Source: an uncultured Flavobacterium sp.
GTDB lineage: Bacteria > Bacteroidota > Bacteroidia > Flavobacteriales > Flavobacteriaceae
Assembly: GCF_937876455.1 (NCBI RefSeq)
Contig: NZ_CALFIG010000326.1
Span: 1-6,762, forward strand
DNA: 6,762 nucleotides
Direction of reading: 5' to 3'
This document shows positions 1 to 5,756 of this stretch, piece after piece. The notes under the pieces are model-generated. The model was not told where the DNA came from. It was given only the letters and a program-made list of their open reading frames with translations, and did no database searches. Each line of letters begins with the position of its first letter. Positions within the stretch are counted from its first letter, which is position 1. A program made the translations under genes and the position numbers.

Positions 1-407
1 ATTTATTCTTTGAACTGAACGATTATTTAGCAAAAATGATGGCGAAATTCAACCAATATACGGTTACCATGGAAGAAATTCATCATACACAAAAATTAGA
101 TGCCCCAAGCGGTACGGCTATTTCACTTGCTAATGGTATTATAGACAATTCAAATTACACAGGTTGGCTATTAGCAGAAGACACCACTTCAACTCAAACA
201 GAACAACAAATTCCTATTGTGGCTAAACGAATTGAAAATGTTCCTGGCACACATAGCATTTATTATGACAGCAATGTGGATCAAATAGAGATAAAACACA
301 CCGCACACAATAGAGAAGGATTTGCGTTAGGTGCAGTTATTGCAGCGGAATGGTTAGTTGGCAAAAAAGGTGTTTTTACAATGAAAGACGTACTTGAATT
401 AACATAA
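1..407 (+). CDS. dapB: 4-hydroxy-tetrahydrodipicolinate reductase, C-terminal part (5' end outside window)
   Basis: DapB reduces 4-hydroxy-tetrahydrodipicolinate with NAD(P)H in the cytoplasm, a step of the diaminopimelate/lysine pathway that feeds peptidoglycan and lysine synthesis. The reading frame is open from base 3 (Leu-Phe-Phe-Glu-Leu-Asn), so the ATG at 36 is an internal methionine and the gene is cut by the window edge; the N-terminal Rossmann domain is missing. The visible part starts just before the family signature EIHHTQKLDAPSGTA (75-119): the His pair at 81-86 and the Lys at 93-95 match the catalytic His and Lys of the E. coli enzyme, and DAPSGTA is the substrate-binding loop. 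The C-terminal pattern VPGTHSIYY, then IKHTAHNREGFALGAV, also fits the family. The TAA stop is at 405-407; lepB follows 44 bases later in the same direction, so co-transcription is likely. No damage is seen. Confidence 0.94.
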   Translation, partial: LFFELNDYLAKMMAKFNQYTVTMEEIHHTQKLDAPSGTAISLANGIIDNSNYTGWLLAEDTTSTQTEQQIPIVAKRIENVPGTHSIYYDSNVDQIEIKHTAHNREGFALGAVIAAEWLVGKKGVFTMKDVLELT

Positions 408-414
408 CAGCATA

Positions 415-446
415 CACAATTTGATAATTTAACAATTAAACGATAT
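415..446 (+). repeat. degenerate octamer array upstream of lepB
   Basis: The dapB-lepB spacer can be read as four back-to-back 8-base units: CACAATTT at 415, GATAATTT at 423, AACAATTA at 431 and AACGATAT at 439, followed by an A-run and the lepB ATG. On its own this could be chance in AT-rich DNA, but the same unit, in register, is much clearer at 2421-2468 and in inverted form at 2008-2047. Function unknown; it may be part of the lepB leader. Confidence 0.45.
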
Positions 447-451
447 AAAAA

Positions 452-2011
452 ATGGAAACAACAGGTTGGATTTTAGCTATTATCATACTTAGTACATTAC
501 ATGGTATTTCTACATGGAAATTATATACCCTTGCAGGCAAAAAAGCCTGGGAAGCATTTGTACCCGTTTACAATGGCTTTAAACTTATGGAACTTATAAA
601 TCGTCCAAAATGGTGGATTATATTACTTTTCATTCCTATAATTAACTTATTATTGTTGCCTGTTATTTGGATAGAAACCTTACGTACATTTGGAAAAAAA
701 TCTACTGGCGACATGTGGCTTGGTGTACTCTCTTTAGGCCTTTATATTGCTTATGTAAATTACACACAAGAAGTAAGTTATGAAGCAAATAGAAGCACAA
801 AACCTGCAACAAAAACACTTGATACATTAGGCTCATTGAGTTTTGCAATAATTGTTGCAACATTAGTGCATTCCTATTTTATTCAACCCTTTGTTATCCC
901 TACCTCATCATTAGAAAAATCATTATTAGTTGGCGATTTTCTATTTGTAAGTAAGTTTCATTATGGTGCAAGAACACCTATGACGACCATTGCTGCGCCA
1001 ATGGTGCATGATACTATTCCTTTAATTAAAAAGAAATCCTATTCAAATTGGCCTGAGTTGCCATACTTCAGATTACCTGGATTGCAAAAAATTGAGCGCA
1101 ATGATATTGTAGTTTTTAACTGGCCTGTTGATACAGTAGCTAAATTTAGAGACAATTCTGGCGTTAAATATTACAAACCTATCGATAAAAAATCAAACTA
1201 TGTAAAACGTTGTGTAGGCATACCTGGTGATGTACTAACAATTAAGAATAGTGATTTGTATGTGAATGGTAAATTAGCGCAATTGCCTGAGAGAGCAAAA
1301 CCGCAGTTTTCTTATAAGATTGCTTTTGATAACAACCCCACCACTGTTTCAAATTTAGATATAGCACTTAAAGAAGCTAATTCTACAGATGGTTATGGAC
1401 TAAACAATTCTCAAGATACCGTTTATGTTAGAGCACTTACTCAAGCTGGTGTAGATAAAATTAAAACTATTTCTGGGATTAAATCAGTAGAAAAAATCAT
1501 TAGTCATTCAACTGAAACAACTATTTTTCCTTATACAAAAAATTGGAATGTAGATAACTTAGGTCCTATAAAAATACCTACTGCTGGGGAAAAGGTAATG
1601 CTTAATGAAGAAACATTACCTTTCTATAAAATGATTATTACCGAATATGAACACCATAAACTTCAAGTAAATGGAAACGAAATAAGAATTGACGGCAAAC
1701 CTGTTACTTCCTATACTTTTGAGCAAAATTATTATTGGATGATGGGAGATAACCGACACAATTCTGAAGATTCACGTTATTGGGGCTTTGTTCCTGAAGA
1801 TCACATCGTAGGTAAACCTATTTTTATTTGGATGAGTTTAGATTGGAATACACCAGGCTTATTAAATAAGTTTAGACCTGAACGCTTCTTTACAACCGTT
1901 AGTGGTGAAGGTGAACCCAAATCTTATTTTAAATTTTTTATTGGTTTGGTAATCGCCTATTACGCTTTTGATTATTTCAGAAATAAAAAGAAGAAAAAAG
2001 AAGAGGCTTAA
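452..2011 (+). CDS. lepB: signal peptidase I with N-terminal multi-pass membrane extension
   Basis: Membrane-bound serine protease that removes signal peptides from secreted proteins on the outer face of the inner membrane. The protein has 519 residues, much longer than minimal type I signal peptidases. Residues 1-105 hold several hydrophobic segments (about 4-22, 54-72 and 87-103), resembling small membrane domains fused to Bacteroidota LepB. A further segment at about 128-146 leads into the catalytic domain. The nucleophile is predicted as Ser153 in IPTSSLEKSLLVGD (Leu replaces the usual Met after Ser). The general base is Lys252 in YVKRCVGIPGD. Box E is GDNRHNSEDSR at 432-442. Residues about 280-395 form a long insertion between the Lys and box E regions. 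A last hydrophobic stretch (about 491-508) is followed by a Lys-rich tail. The ATG at 452 follows an A-rich leader without Shine-Dalgarno, usual for this phylum. All catalytic residues are present. Confidence 0.96.
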   Translation: METTGWILAIIILSTLHGISTWKLYTLAGKKAWEAFVPVYNGFKLMELINRPKWWIILLFIPIINLLLLPVIWIETLRTFGKKSTGDMWLGVLSLGLYIAYVNYTQEVSYEANRSTKPATKTLDTLGSLSFAIIVATLVHSYFIQPFVIPTSSLEKSLLVGDFLFVSKFHYGARTPMTTIAAPMVHDTIPLIKKKSYSNWPELPYFRLPGLQKIERNDIVVFNWPVDTVAKFRDNSGVKYYKPIDKKSNYVKRCVGIPGDVLTIKNSDLYVNGKLAQLPERAKPQFSYKIAFDNNPTTVSNLDIALKEANSTDGYGLNNSQDTVYVRALTQAGVDKIKTISGIKSVEKIISHSTETTIFPYTKNWNVDNLGPIKIPTAGEKVMLNEETLPFYKMIITEYEHHKLQVNGNEIRIDGKPVTSYTFEQNYYWMMGDNRHNSEDSRYWGFVPEDHIVGKPIFIWMSLDWNTPGLLNKFRPERFFTTVSGEGEPKSYFKFFIGLVIAYYAFDYFRNKKKKKEEA

Positions 2012-2047
2012 TGCTTAATTGTTAAACAGTTTTATTGTTAAATCGTC
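2008..2047 (-). repeat. inverted octamer array between lepB and the four-helix-bundle gene
   Basis: Read on the minus strand, the spacer divides into five 8-base units without gaps: GACGATTT (2047-2040), AACAATAA (2039-2032), AACTGTTT (2031-2024), AACAATTA (2023-2016) and AGCATTAA (2015-2008, running into the lepB stop). These match the unit type found at 415-446 and 2421-2468 but in the opposite orientation. Bases 2015-2026 are the exact reverse complement of 428-439 (12 bases). Function unknown. Confidence 0.5.
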
Positions 2048-2052
2048 GGGAA

Positions 2053-2421
2053 ATGCACAAATTTTCATTTGAAAAATTAGATGTTTGGATAGAGTCAAAA
2101 GAATTGACAAAATCAATCTATAATTTAACTCTATCTTTCCCGGATACAGAAAAATTTGGACTTATTTCGCAATTAAGAAGAGCATCAGTATCTATTTGTT
2201 CAAATATTGCTGAAGGAACTTCAAGAATTTCAAATAAAGATAAAGCCCATTTTATTTCAATGTCTTATAGTTCAACGATGGAAGTTTTAAACCAATTAAT
2301 ATTATCTTATGAATTAGAATATATTAGCGAGTCCAACTATTCAAATTGTAGGAATCAAATAAATAGTATAACTAATAAGTTGAATTCCTTAAGGAACTAT
2401 ATTTTAAAAGATAAAAACTAA
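2053..2421 (+). CDS. four helix bundle protein (23S rRNA intervening-sequence protein family)
   Basis: A 122-residue soluble, helix-rich protein of the family first seen in open reading frames of 23S rRNA intervening sequences and related to the Avd accessory proteins of diversity-generating retroelements; the molecular role of the stand-alone members is not established. Family marks: FEKLDVW at 6-12, then FPDTEKFGLISQLRRA at 29-44, SVSICSNIAEGTSR at 46-59, KDKAHF at 62-67, and STMEVLNQL at 74-82. Length is typical for the family. I chose the ATG at 2053 because the family usually begins a few residues before the FEKLDVW-like motif; a TTG at 2035 would add six residues (LNRREM-like) lying in the octamer array. 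It lies between lepB and the WbqC-like gene with oppositely oriented octamer arrays on each side. No rRNA or reverse transcriptase is nearby, so a role in either system is not supported here. It may be an inserted accessory gene. Confidence 0.88.
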   Translation: MHKFSFEKLDVWIESKELTKSIYNLTLSFPDTEKFGLISQLRRASVSICSNIAEGTSRISNKDKAHFISMSYSSTMEVLNQLILSYELEYISESNYSNCRNQINSITNKLNSLRNYILKDKN

Positions 2422-2468
2422 ACAATTCAACATTTCAACATTTCAACGATTAAACATTTCAACATTTA
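2421..2468 (+). repeat. tandem octamer array upstream of the WbqC-like gene
   Basis: Six 8-base units follow each other without gaps, starting at the last base of the four-helix-bundle stop codon: AACAATTC at 2421, AACATTTC at 2429, 2437 and 2453, AACGATTA at 2445, and AACATTTA at 2461. Positions 1-3 (AAC) and 6-7 (TT) are invariant in all six. The array ends two bases before the ATG of the next gene, so it makes up the entire spacer. It is the clearest of three such arrays in the window. Whether it acts in transcription, RNA structure or recombination cannot be told from sequence. Confidence 0.8.
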
Positions 2469-2470
2469 AA

Positions 2471-3091
2471 ATGAACATTCTCCTCTATCCTACTTATTTT
2501 CCATCTATAAGTCATTATATAGCAATGATTCAGGCGGAGCAAGTTACTTTTGAAGTTGAAGACACCTTTCAAAAGCAAACCAATAGAAATAGAATGTACA
2601 TTTACAGCCCAAATGGAATGCAAATGCTAAATATTCCTCTCAAACATACTCAAGAGAGACAATTTTTTAGAGATGTAAAAATTGAGTATGCTTTTGACTG
2701 GCAAAAAAATCATTTTAAATCCTTAGAAGCCGCTTATCGTACTTCCCCATTTTTCGAATATTTTGAAGATGACATCCGTCCTATTTTTGAAAGAAAAACT
2801 ATTTTCATGCAGGATTTAAATTTTCAAATAATGGAAATACTAAATAACTGTCTAGGGGTTCAACTAGCATTTGATAAAACCACAGAATACCATCACGAAA
2901 ATAAAGATTTTGTTGACTTTAGAAATCTAGTGAATGGAAAAAAAGATACCACACAAATTGAGCCTTACATACAAGTTTTTGATGATAAACACGGTTTTAT
3001 TAATAACTTGTCAATTTTAGATTTATTGTTTAACGAAGGTCGTTATGCGTTAGATTATCTAAAAAAACAATCGTTACCTACGATGCTTTAG
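2471..3091 (+). CDS. WbqC-like family protein
   Basis: A 206-residue cytoplasmic protein of the WbqC-like family (Pfam WbqC), named after a gene in an O-antigen cluster; the biochemical activity of flavobacterial members is not known. Family marks: YPTYFPSISHYIAM at 6-19, FQKQTNRNRMYI at 33-44, NIPLKH at 54-59, a W-x-x-x-H-x-x-x-L-x-x-A-Y stretch at 77-89, SPFFEY at 92-97, and the C-terminal YIQVF with GFINNLSILDLLFNEG at 175-190. No signal peptide or membrane segment is apparent. The ATG at 2471 follows the octamer array directly, and no Shine-Dalgarno is seen. The TAG stop at 3089-3091 lies 18 bases inside the 3' end of the opposite EEP gene. Position next to lepB is a recurrent arrangement in flavobacteria as I recall it, and does not by itself indicate a surface polysaccharide role. 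Confidence 0.9.
   Translation: MNILLYPTYFPSISHYIAMIQAEQVTFEVEDTFQKQTNRNRMYIYSPNGMQMLNIPLKHTQERQFFRDVKIEYAFDWQKNHFKSLEAAYRTSPFFEYFEDDIRPIFERKTIFMQDLNFQIMEILNNCLGVQLAFDKTTEYHHENKDFVDFRNLVNGKKDTTQIEPYIQVFDDKHGFINNLSILDLLFNEGRYALDYLKKQSLPTML
3061..3084 (-). terminator. possible weak intrinsic terminator of the mutL-rhomboid-EEP run
   Basis: Read on the minus strand, a 5-bp perfect inverted repeat (ATCGT at 3084-3080 and ACGAT at 3074-3070, 5-base loop) overlaps the EEP stop codon and is followed by TG and seven Ts (3067-3061). Position and T-run fit a terminator, but the stem is short and AT-rich, and it lies in the coding 3' end of the WbqC-like gene, where lysine codons alone would give the A-run. 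Confidence 0.35.
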
Positions 3092-4126
3092 ATTTAAACG
3101 AGCCAATAGCGGAAAATGGTCGCTGTTATAAAAATCATTAAACGTGTCAAATTGTTTTACAAGCATAGTTTTATCCACTAAAATATAATCTATTCGAGCA
3201 GGATAATACTTGAAATTATAGGTTTTCCCAAATCCTGAACCATTTGTCTCAAATGTATCTTGCATCGTTTCTTTAACTGCTCTATACACATAAGAAAAAG
3301 CGCTATTATTTAAATCACCACACACAATTTTTTTATAGGGACAAGCTCTATAGTGTTTTTTTATCAATTCGGCTTGTTCTTGCTGTTTCTTAAACGCGTT
3401 ACTTAAACGTTTATAAATATACTTAGACTTAGATTCATCCATCTTTTCAATAGCTTCATCTTCAATATCTGTACTAATTTTAATGGATTGTAAGTGCATA
3501 CTATACACTCGCAAGGTATCTTCTTCTTTAAGAATATCAGCAAAAACAACATTATTACTAGATCCTGGAAACGAAATTTTACCTTTATTAATAATTTTAT
3601 ACTTTGAAAAAATAGCATTTCCTACAATAATGTTTTTCCCTTCTTTAAAAACCTGTTTATAAGGATAAGCCGAAAAACGCGTTTTTTCAAGTTCAGAATA
3701 TTCTTGAACACATAAAATATCAGGATTTTTTTCAGAAACAAATTGGGCAATTTGCTGAGGTATATTTGCCTTTGAATACCATTTAAATTTATTAAAAAGA
3801 CGCACGTTATAGCTCATCACTGTAAAATCACTTTCCTCTTTTGGCAAAATTGTTTCTTGTAAATTGTAAAACTTATTAATAAAAGTAATCCCTAATAAAA
3901 GCGTAATTCCAGAGACAAAAATGAATTTTTTTAATTGGATAAACCAAAATAAAAAAAACAATAAATTAACAATTAACAAAAATGGTAAGAATAAGGTTAA
4001 AACACTTAAAAAAGCAAACCATCTAGGGGCTAAAAAAGGCAATAAATAGGCTAATAATGTTGTAGTACTCACTATAACATTAAGAAATAACATGATTTTT
4101 GATATCAAAGATATACCTTTAAACAA
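3074..4126 (-). CDS. membrane-anchored endonuclease/exonuclease/phosphatase (EEP) family protein
   Basis: A metal-dependent phosphodiester or phosphoester hydrolase of the EEP superfamily (DNase I, exonuclease III, sphingomyelinase and inositol phosphatase relatives); the substrate cannot be told. Residues about 8-84 form three hydrophobic segments, and the catalytic domain (about 100-350) carries the full motif set: SYNVRLFN with Asn107, DILCVQEY with metal-binding Glu142, SMHLQS with His211, CGDLNNS with Asp271 and Asn273, RIDYILVD with Asp313, and NSDHFPLLA with Asp336 and His337. The start is decided by weak signals: TTG at 4126 gives 350 residues with MFKGISLISKIMLFLN as the start, while the first ATG is at 4093 and would remove 11 residues. 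No ATG exists between the upstream in-frame stop (4144-4142) and the TTG; I prefer TTG because the short charged lead before the first helix suits the protein. It lies 2 bases after rhomboid 2, hence probably the last gene of that run. Confidence 0.93.
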   Translation of the reverse strand: MFKGISLISKIMLFLNVIVSTTTLLAYLLPFLAPRWFAFLSVLTLFLPFLLIVNLLFFLFWFIQLKKFIFVSGITLLLGITFINKFYNLQETILPKEESDFTVMSYNVRLFNKFKWYSKANIPQQIAQFVSEKNPDILCVQEYSELEKTRFSAYPYKQVFKEGKNIIVGNAIFSKYKIINKGKISFPGSSNNVVFADILKEEDTLRVYSMHLQSIKISTDIEDEAIEKMDESKSKYIYKRLSNAFKKQQEQAELIKKHYRACPYKKIVCGDLNNSAFSYVYRAVKETMQDTFETNGSGFGKTYNFKYYPARIDYILVDKTMLVKQFDTFNDFYNSDHFPLLARLNLKHRR

Positions 4127-4128
4127 CT

Positions 4129-4965
4129 CTATTGATTCACTTTAAATAAAAACTCTTTCTCTTCTTTGGTTAGGCTATCATAACCCGATTTGCTAATTTT
4201 ATCTAATATATCATCTATTTGTTTTTGAATGATATCTTTCTCCTTGATTTGGGGAATAGCAGAAACATTAGATTTTGTTTTATAAACTTTTTTAAAGGTA
4301 GTATTTTTTTTTGACTTTTTAAAAACAAATAATTTACTCAAATCGAATCCTTTTTTTAATAAAAATAAATTTAGATAGCCAAAGCCAATACCTGCGAGAT
4401 GCGCCACGTGTCCACCAGTGTTTTCAACGGCAAAATAAATAACATTTAACAACAAGATAATGAAGCCAATATGCCATAGTTTCACGATTCCAACTAATGG
4501 AATTCTGACCAAATAAAGGGGCGAATAAAAAACAACGGTAAAAAAAACAGCTAGCACAGCGCCACTTGCTCCAACAATTTGATTATCAAAAAAATAAAAA
4601 TGTTGCACTAAAACATATACAATTCCTGAAACAGTTGCGCCAAAAAAATAGGTGGCTAAAAATTGATTAGCATTGAAAAACGTGAAAAATAATCGTCCGG
4701 CGAAAAACAAAAACAACATGTTGCTGAGTAAATGAAAAAAATCAGCATGAAAAAAGGAATAGGTAATAAATGTCCAAGGAAAAAAACTAAACTGTTGAGG
4801 ATTTGAACTTAATGCTACATAGTTTGGAAAACTAAAAATCCCAAGTTTAAATTGAAAAAACATCGCTAACGAAAAGATAAAAATAGCAATATTCCAAAAA
4901 ATCAGTTTTTGGGAAACATCATTGTAACGGTATTGTTCTTTTATATCTTTAAAAATTTCGTTCAT
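4129..4965 (-). CDS. rhomboid family intramembrane serine protease with C-terminal cytoplasmic tail
   Basis: A 278-residue polytopic membrane protease that should cleave transmembrane segments of client proteins within the inner membrane; substrates are unknown. The rhomboid core is in residues about 20-205: His73 and His78 with Asn82 in FFHADFFHLLSN (oxyanion side), the nucleophile Ser134 in VGASGA, and the catalytic His189 in HVAHLAG. The dyad is complete, so activity is expected. After the last helix comes a basic, mainly hydrophilic tail (about 205-278) ending in a helix-prone stretch, QKQIDDILDKISKSGYDSL, then TKEEKEFL; such a tail is common in Bacteroidota rhomboids placed second in this pair. 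The ATG at 4965 lies 3 bases after the stop of rhomboid 1, and the EEP gene follows after 2 bases. The two rhomboids differ strongly outside the motifs, so they are ancient paralogues rather than a recent duplication. Confidence 0.94.
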   Translation of the reverse strand: MNEIFKDIKEQYRYNDVSQKLIFWNIAIFIFSLAMFFQFKLGIFSFPNYVALSSNPQQFSFFPWTFITYSFFHADFFHLLSNMLFLFFAGRLFFTFFNANQFLATYFFGATVSGIVYVLVQHFYFFDNQIVGASGAVLAVFFTVVFYSPLYLVRIPLVGIVKLWHIGFIILLLNVIYFAVENTGGHVAHLAGIGFGYLNLFLLKKGFDLSKLFVFKKSKKNTTFKKVYKTKSNVSAIPQIKEKDIIQKQIDDILDKISKSGYDSLTKEEKEFLFKVNQ

Positions 4966-4968
4966 ATA

Positions 4969-5754
4969 TTAACTCCAACGTCTATGATTAAATTTACTAT
5001 TTCGCCAAAGTAGCATGATTAAAAATCCTGTTACTGCGCCACCAACATGTGCAAAATGTGCTATATTTCCACCTGAAAAAATTGAAAAGCCGGTTATACC
5101 TGAAAATAAATCTAAAAGCACAATAGCTGGTACAAAATATTTAGCTTTGATTGGAATAGGAATAAATAACATAGCTAATTCAGCCATTGGAAACATAAAT
5201 GCAAACGCAACTAATAAACCATATATTGCACCTGAAGCACCTACCGCTGGAACAAATCCATTTGTTAGTACATTAAATTGTTCTTGAGAACATTGAACCT
5301 TATTTAAAATATGCACAACCGCTTCATTAGTCATTTGCCCATCAGCACTAAATAATGAACGATAAGAATGTGCATATAGCGTTTGTATATCTTGACTGCT
5401 TAAACCTAAAGCGTCTGTAACTTGATGAATTTCATAGTAATTCATACCCATATGTAAGGCTGCAGCTCCCAAACCACAAGCAAAATAAAAAATTAAAAAG
5501 CGTTTGCCTCCCCAAAAATGCTCTAAAGCCGAACCAAATGAAACCAAAGCAAACATATTAAAAAAGATATGCATCAAACTATCTTTAGAATGCATAAATA
5601 GATGTGTAAAAGGTTGCCAAATTCTAAATTGACTGTTTTCAAAATAATATAAAGAGAATAAATCGTATGCCTGAGGCACAACTTGACTCATTATAAAACA
5701 AACAATATTAATAATCAGTAGTTGTTTCACTACTGGTGTCATGTTATTGAACAT
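4969..5754 (-). CDS. rhomboid family intramembrane serine protease
   Basis: A 261-residue multi-pass inner-membrane serine protease. Core motifs: WQPFTHLFMHSKDSLMHIFFN at about 46-66 with His62 and Asn66, the nucleophile Ser174 in VGASGAIYGLL at 171-181, and the catalytic His236 in IAHFAHVGGA at 231-240. The catalytic set is complete. Residues about 103-168 are a long polar segment between two core helices, absent from the compact E. coli GlpG arrangement and from the neighbouring rhomboid, and a candidate substrate- or partner-binding region. The protein ends in a short basic tail, KFNHRRW. The ATG at 5754 is 2 bases after the mutL stop; an in-frame ATG at 5742 (Met5) is a less likely alternative since both fit the family. 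No separate promoter is visible, so it should depend on mutL transcription. Confidence 0.94.
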   Translation of the reverse strand: MFNNMTPVVKQLLIINIVCFIMSQVVPQAYDLFSLYYFENSQFRIWQPFTHLFMHSKDSLMHIFFNMFALVSFGSALEHFWGGKRFLIFYFACGLGAAALHMGMNYYEIHQVTDALGLSSQDIQTLYAHSYRSLFSADGQMTNEAVVHILNKVQCSQEQFNVLTNGFVPAVGASGAIYGLLVAFAFMFPMAELAMLFIPIPIKAKYFVPAIVLLDLFSGITGFSIFSGGNIAHFAHVGGAVTGFLIMLLWRNSKFNHRRWS

Positions 5755-5756
5755 AG

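Noticed and set aside
36..407. Short complete gene starting at the ATG at 36
   Set aside because: The frame is open to the left edge and encodes DapB-like residues before that ATG, so it is a truncated view of dapB.
408..451. Bacteroidota promoter (TTG about -33, TAnnTTTG about -7) before lepB
   Set aside because: No TAnnTTTG match is found in the spacer; lepB is more likely read from upstream of dapB.
2053..2421. Four-helix-bundle gene as the Avd part of a diversity-generating retroelement or as an rRNA intervening sequence
   Set aside because: No reverse transcriptase, template or variable repeat pair, and no rRNA sequence occurs in the window; only the family relationship remains.
3105..3127. 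Inverted repeat AATAGCG / CGCTGTT just after the WbqC-like stop as a plus-strand terminator
   Set aside because: Seven pairs including one G-U, but it is followed by an A-rich stretch, not a T-run, and it lies within the coding 3' end of the EEP gene.
3403..3618. Open frame of 71 codons on the - strand
   Set aside because: It overlaps the EEP gene in another frame, whose catalytic motifs continue through this stretch; no family marks of its own.
3964..3985. AACAATTAACAA-like stretch resembling the octamer array
   Set aside because: It lies inside the EEP gene where Leu/Ile/Val/Asn codons of a membrane helix explain it, and the period is 7, not 8.
5015..5287. Open frame of 90 codons on the + strand
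   Set aside because: It lies wholly inside the rhomboid 1 gene on the other strand; the product is low-complexity and resembles no family, so it is a shadow frame.
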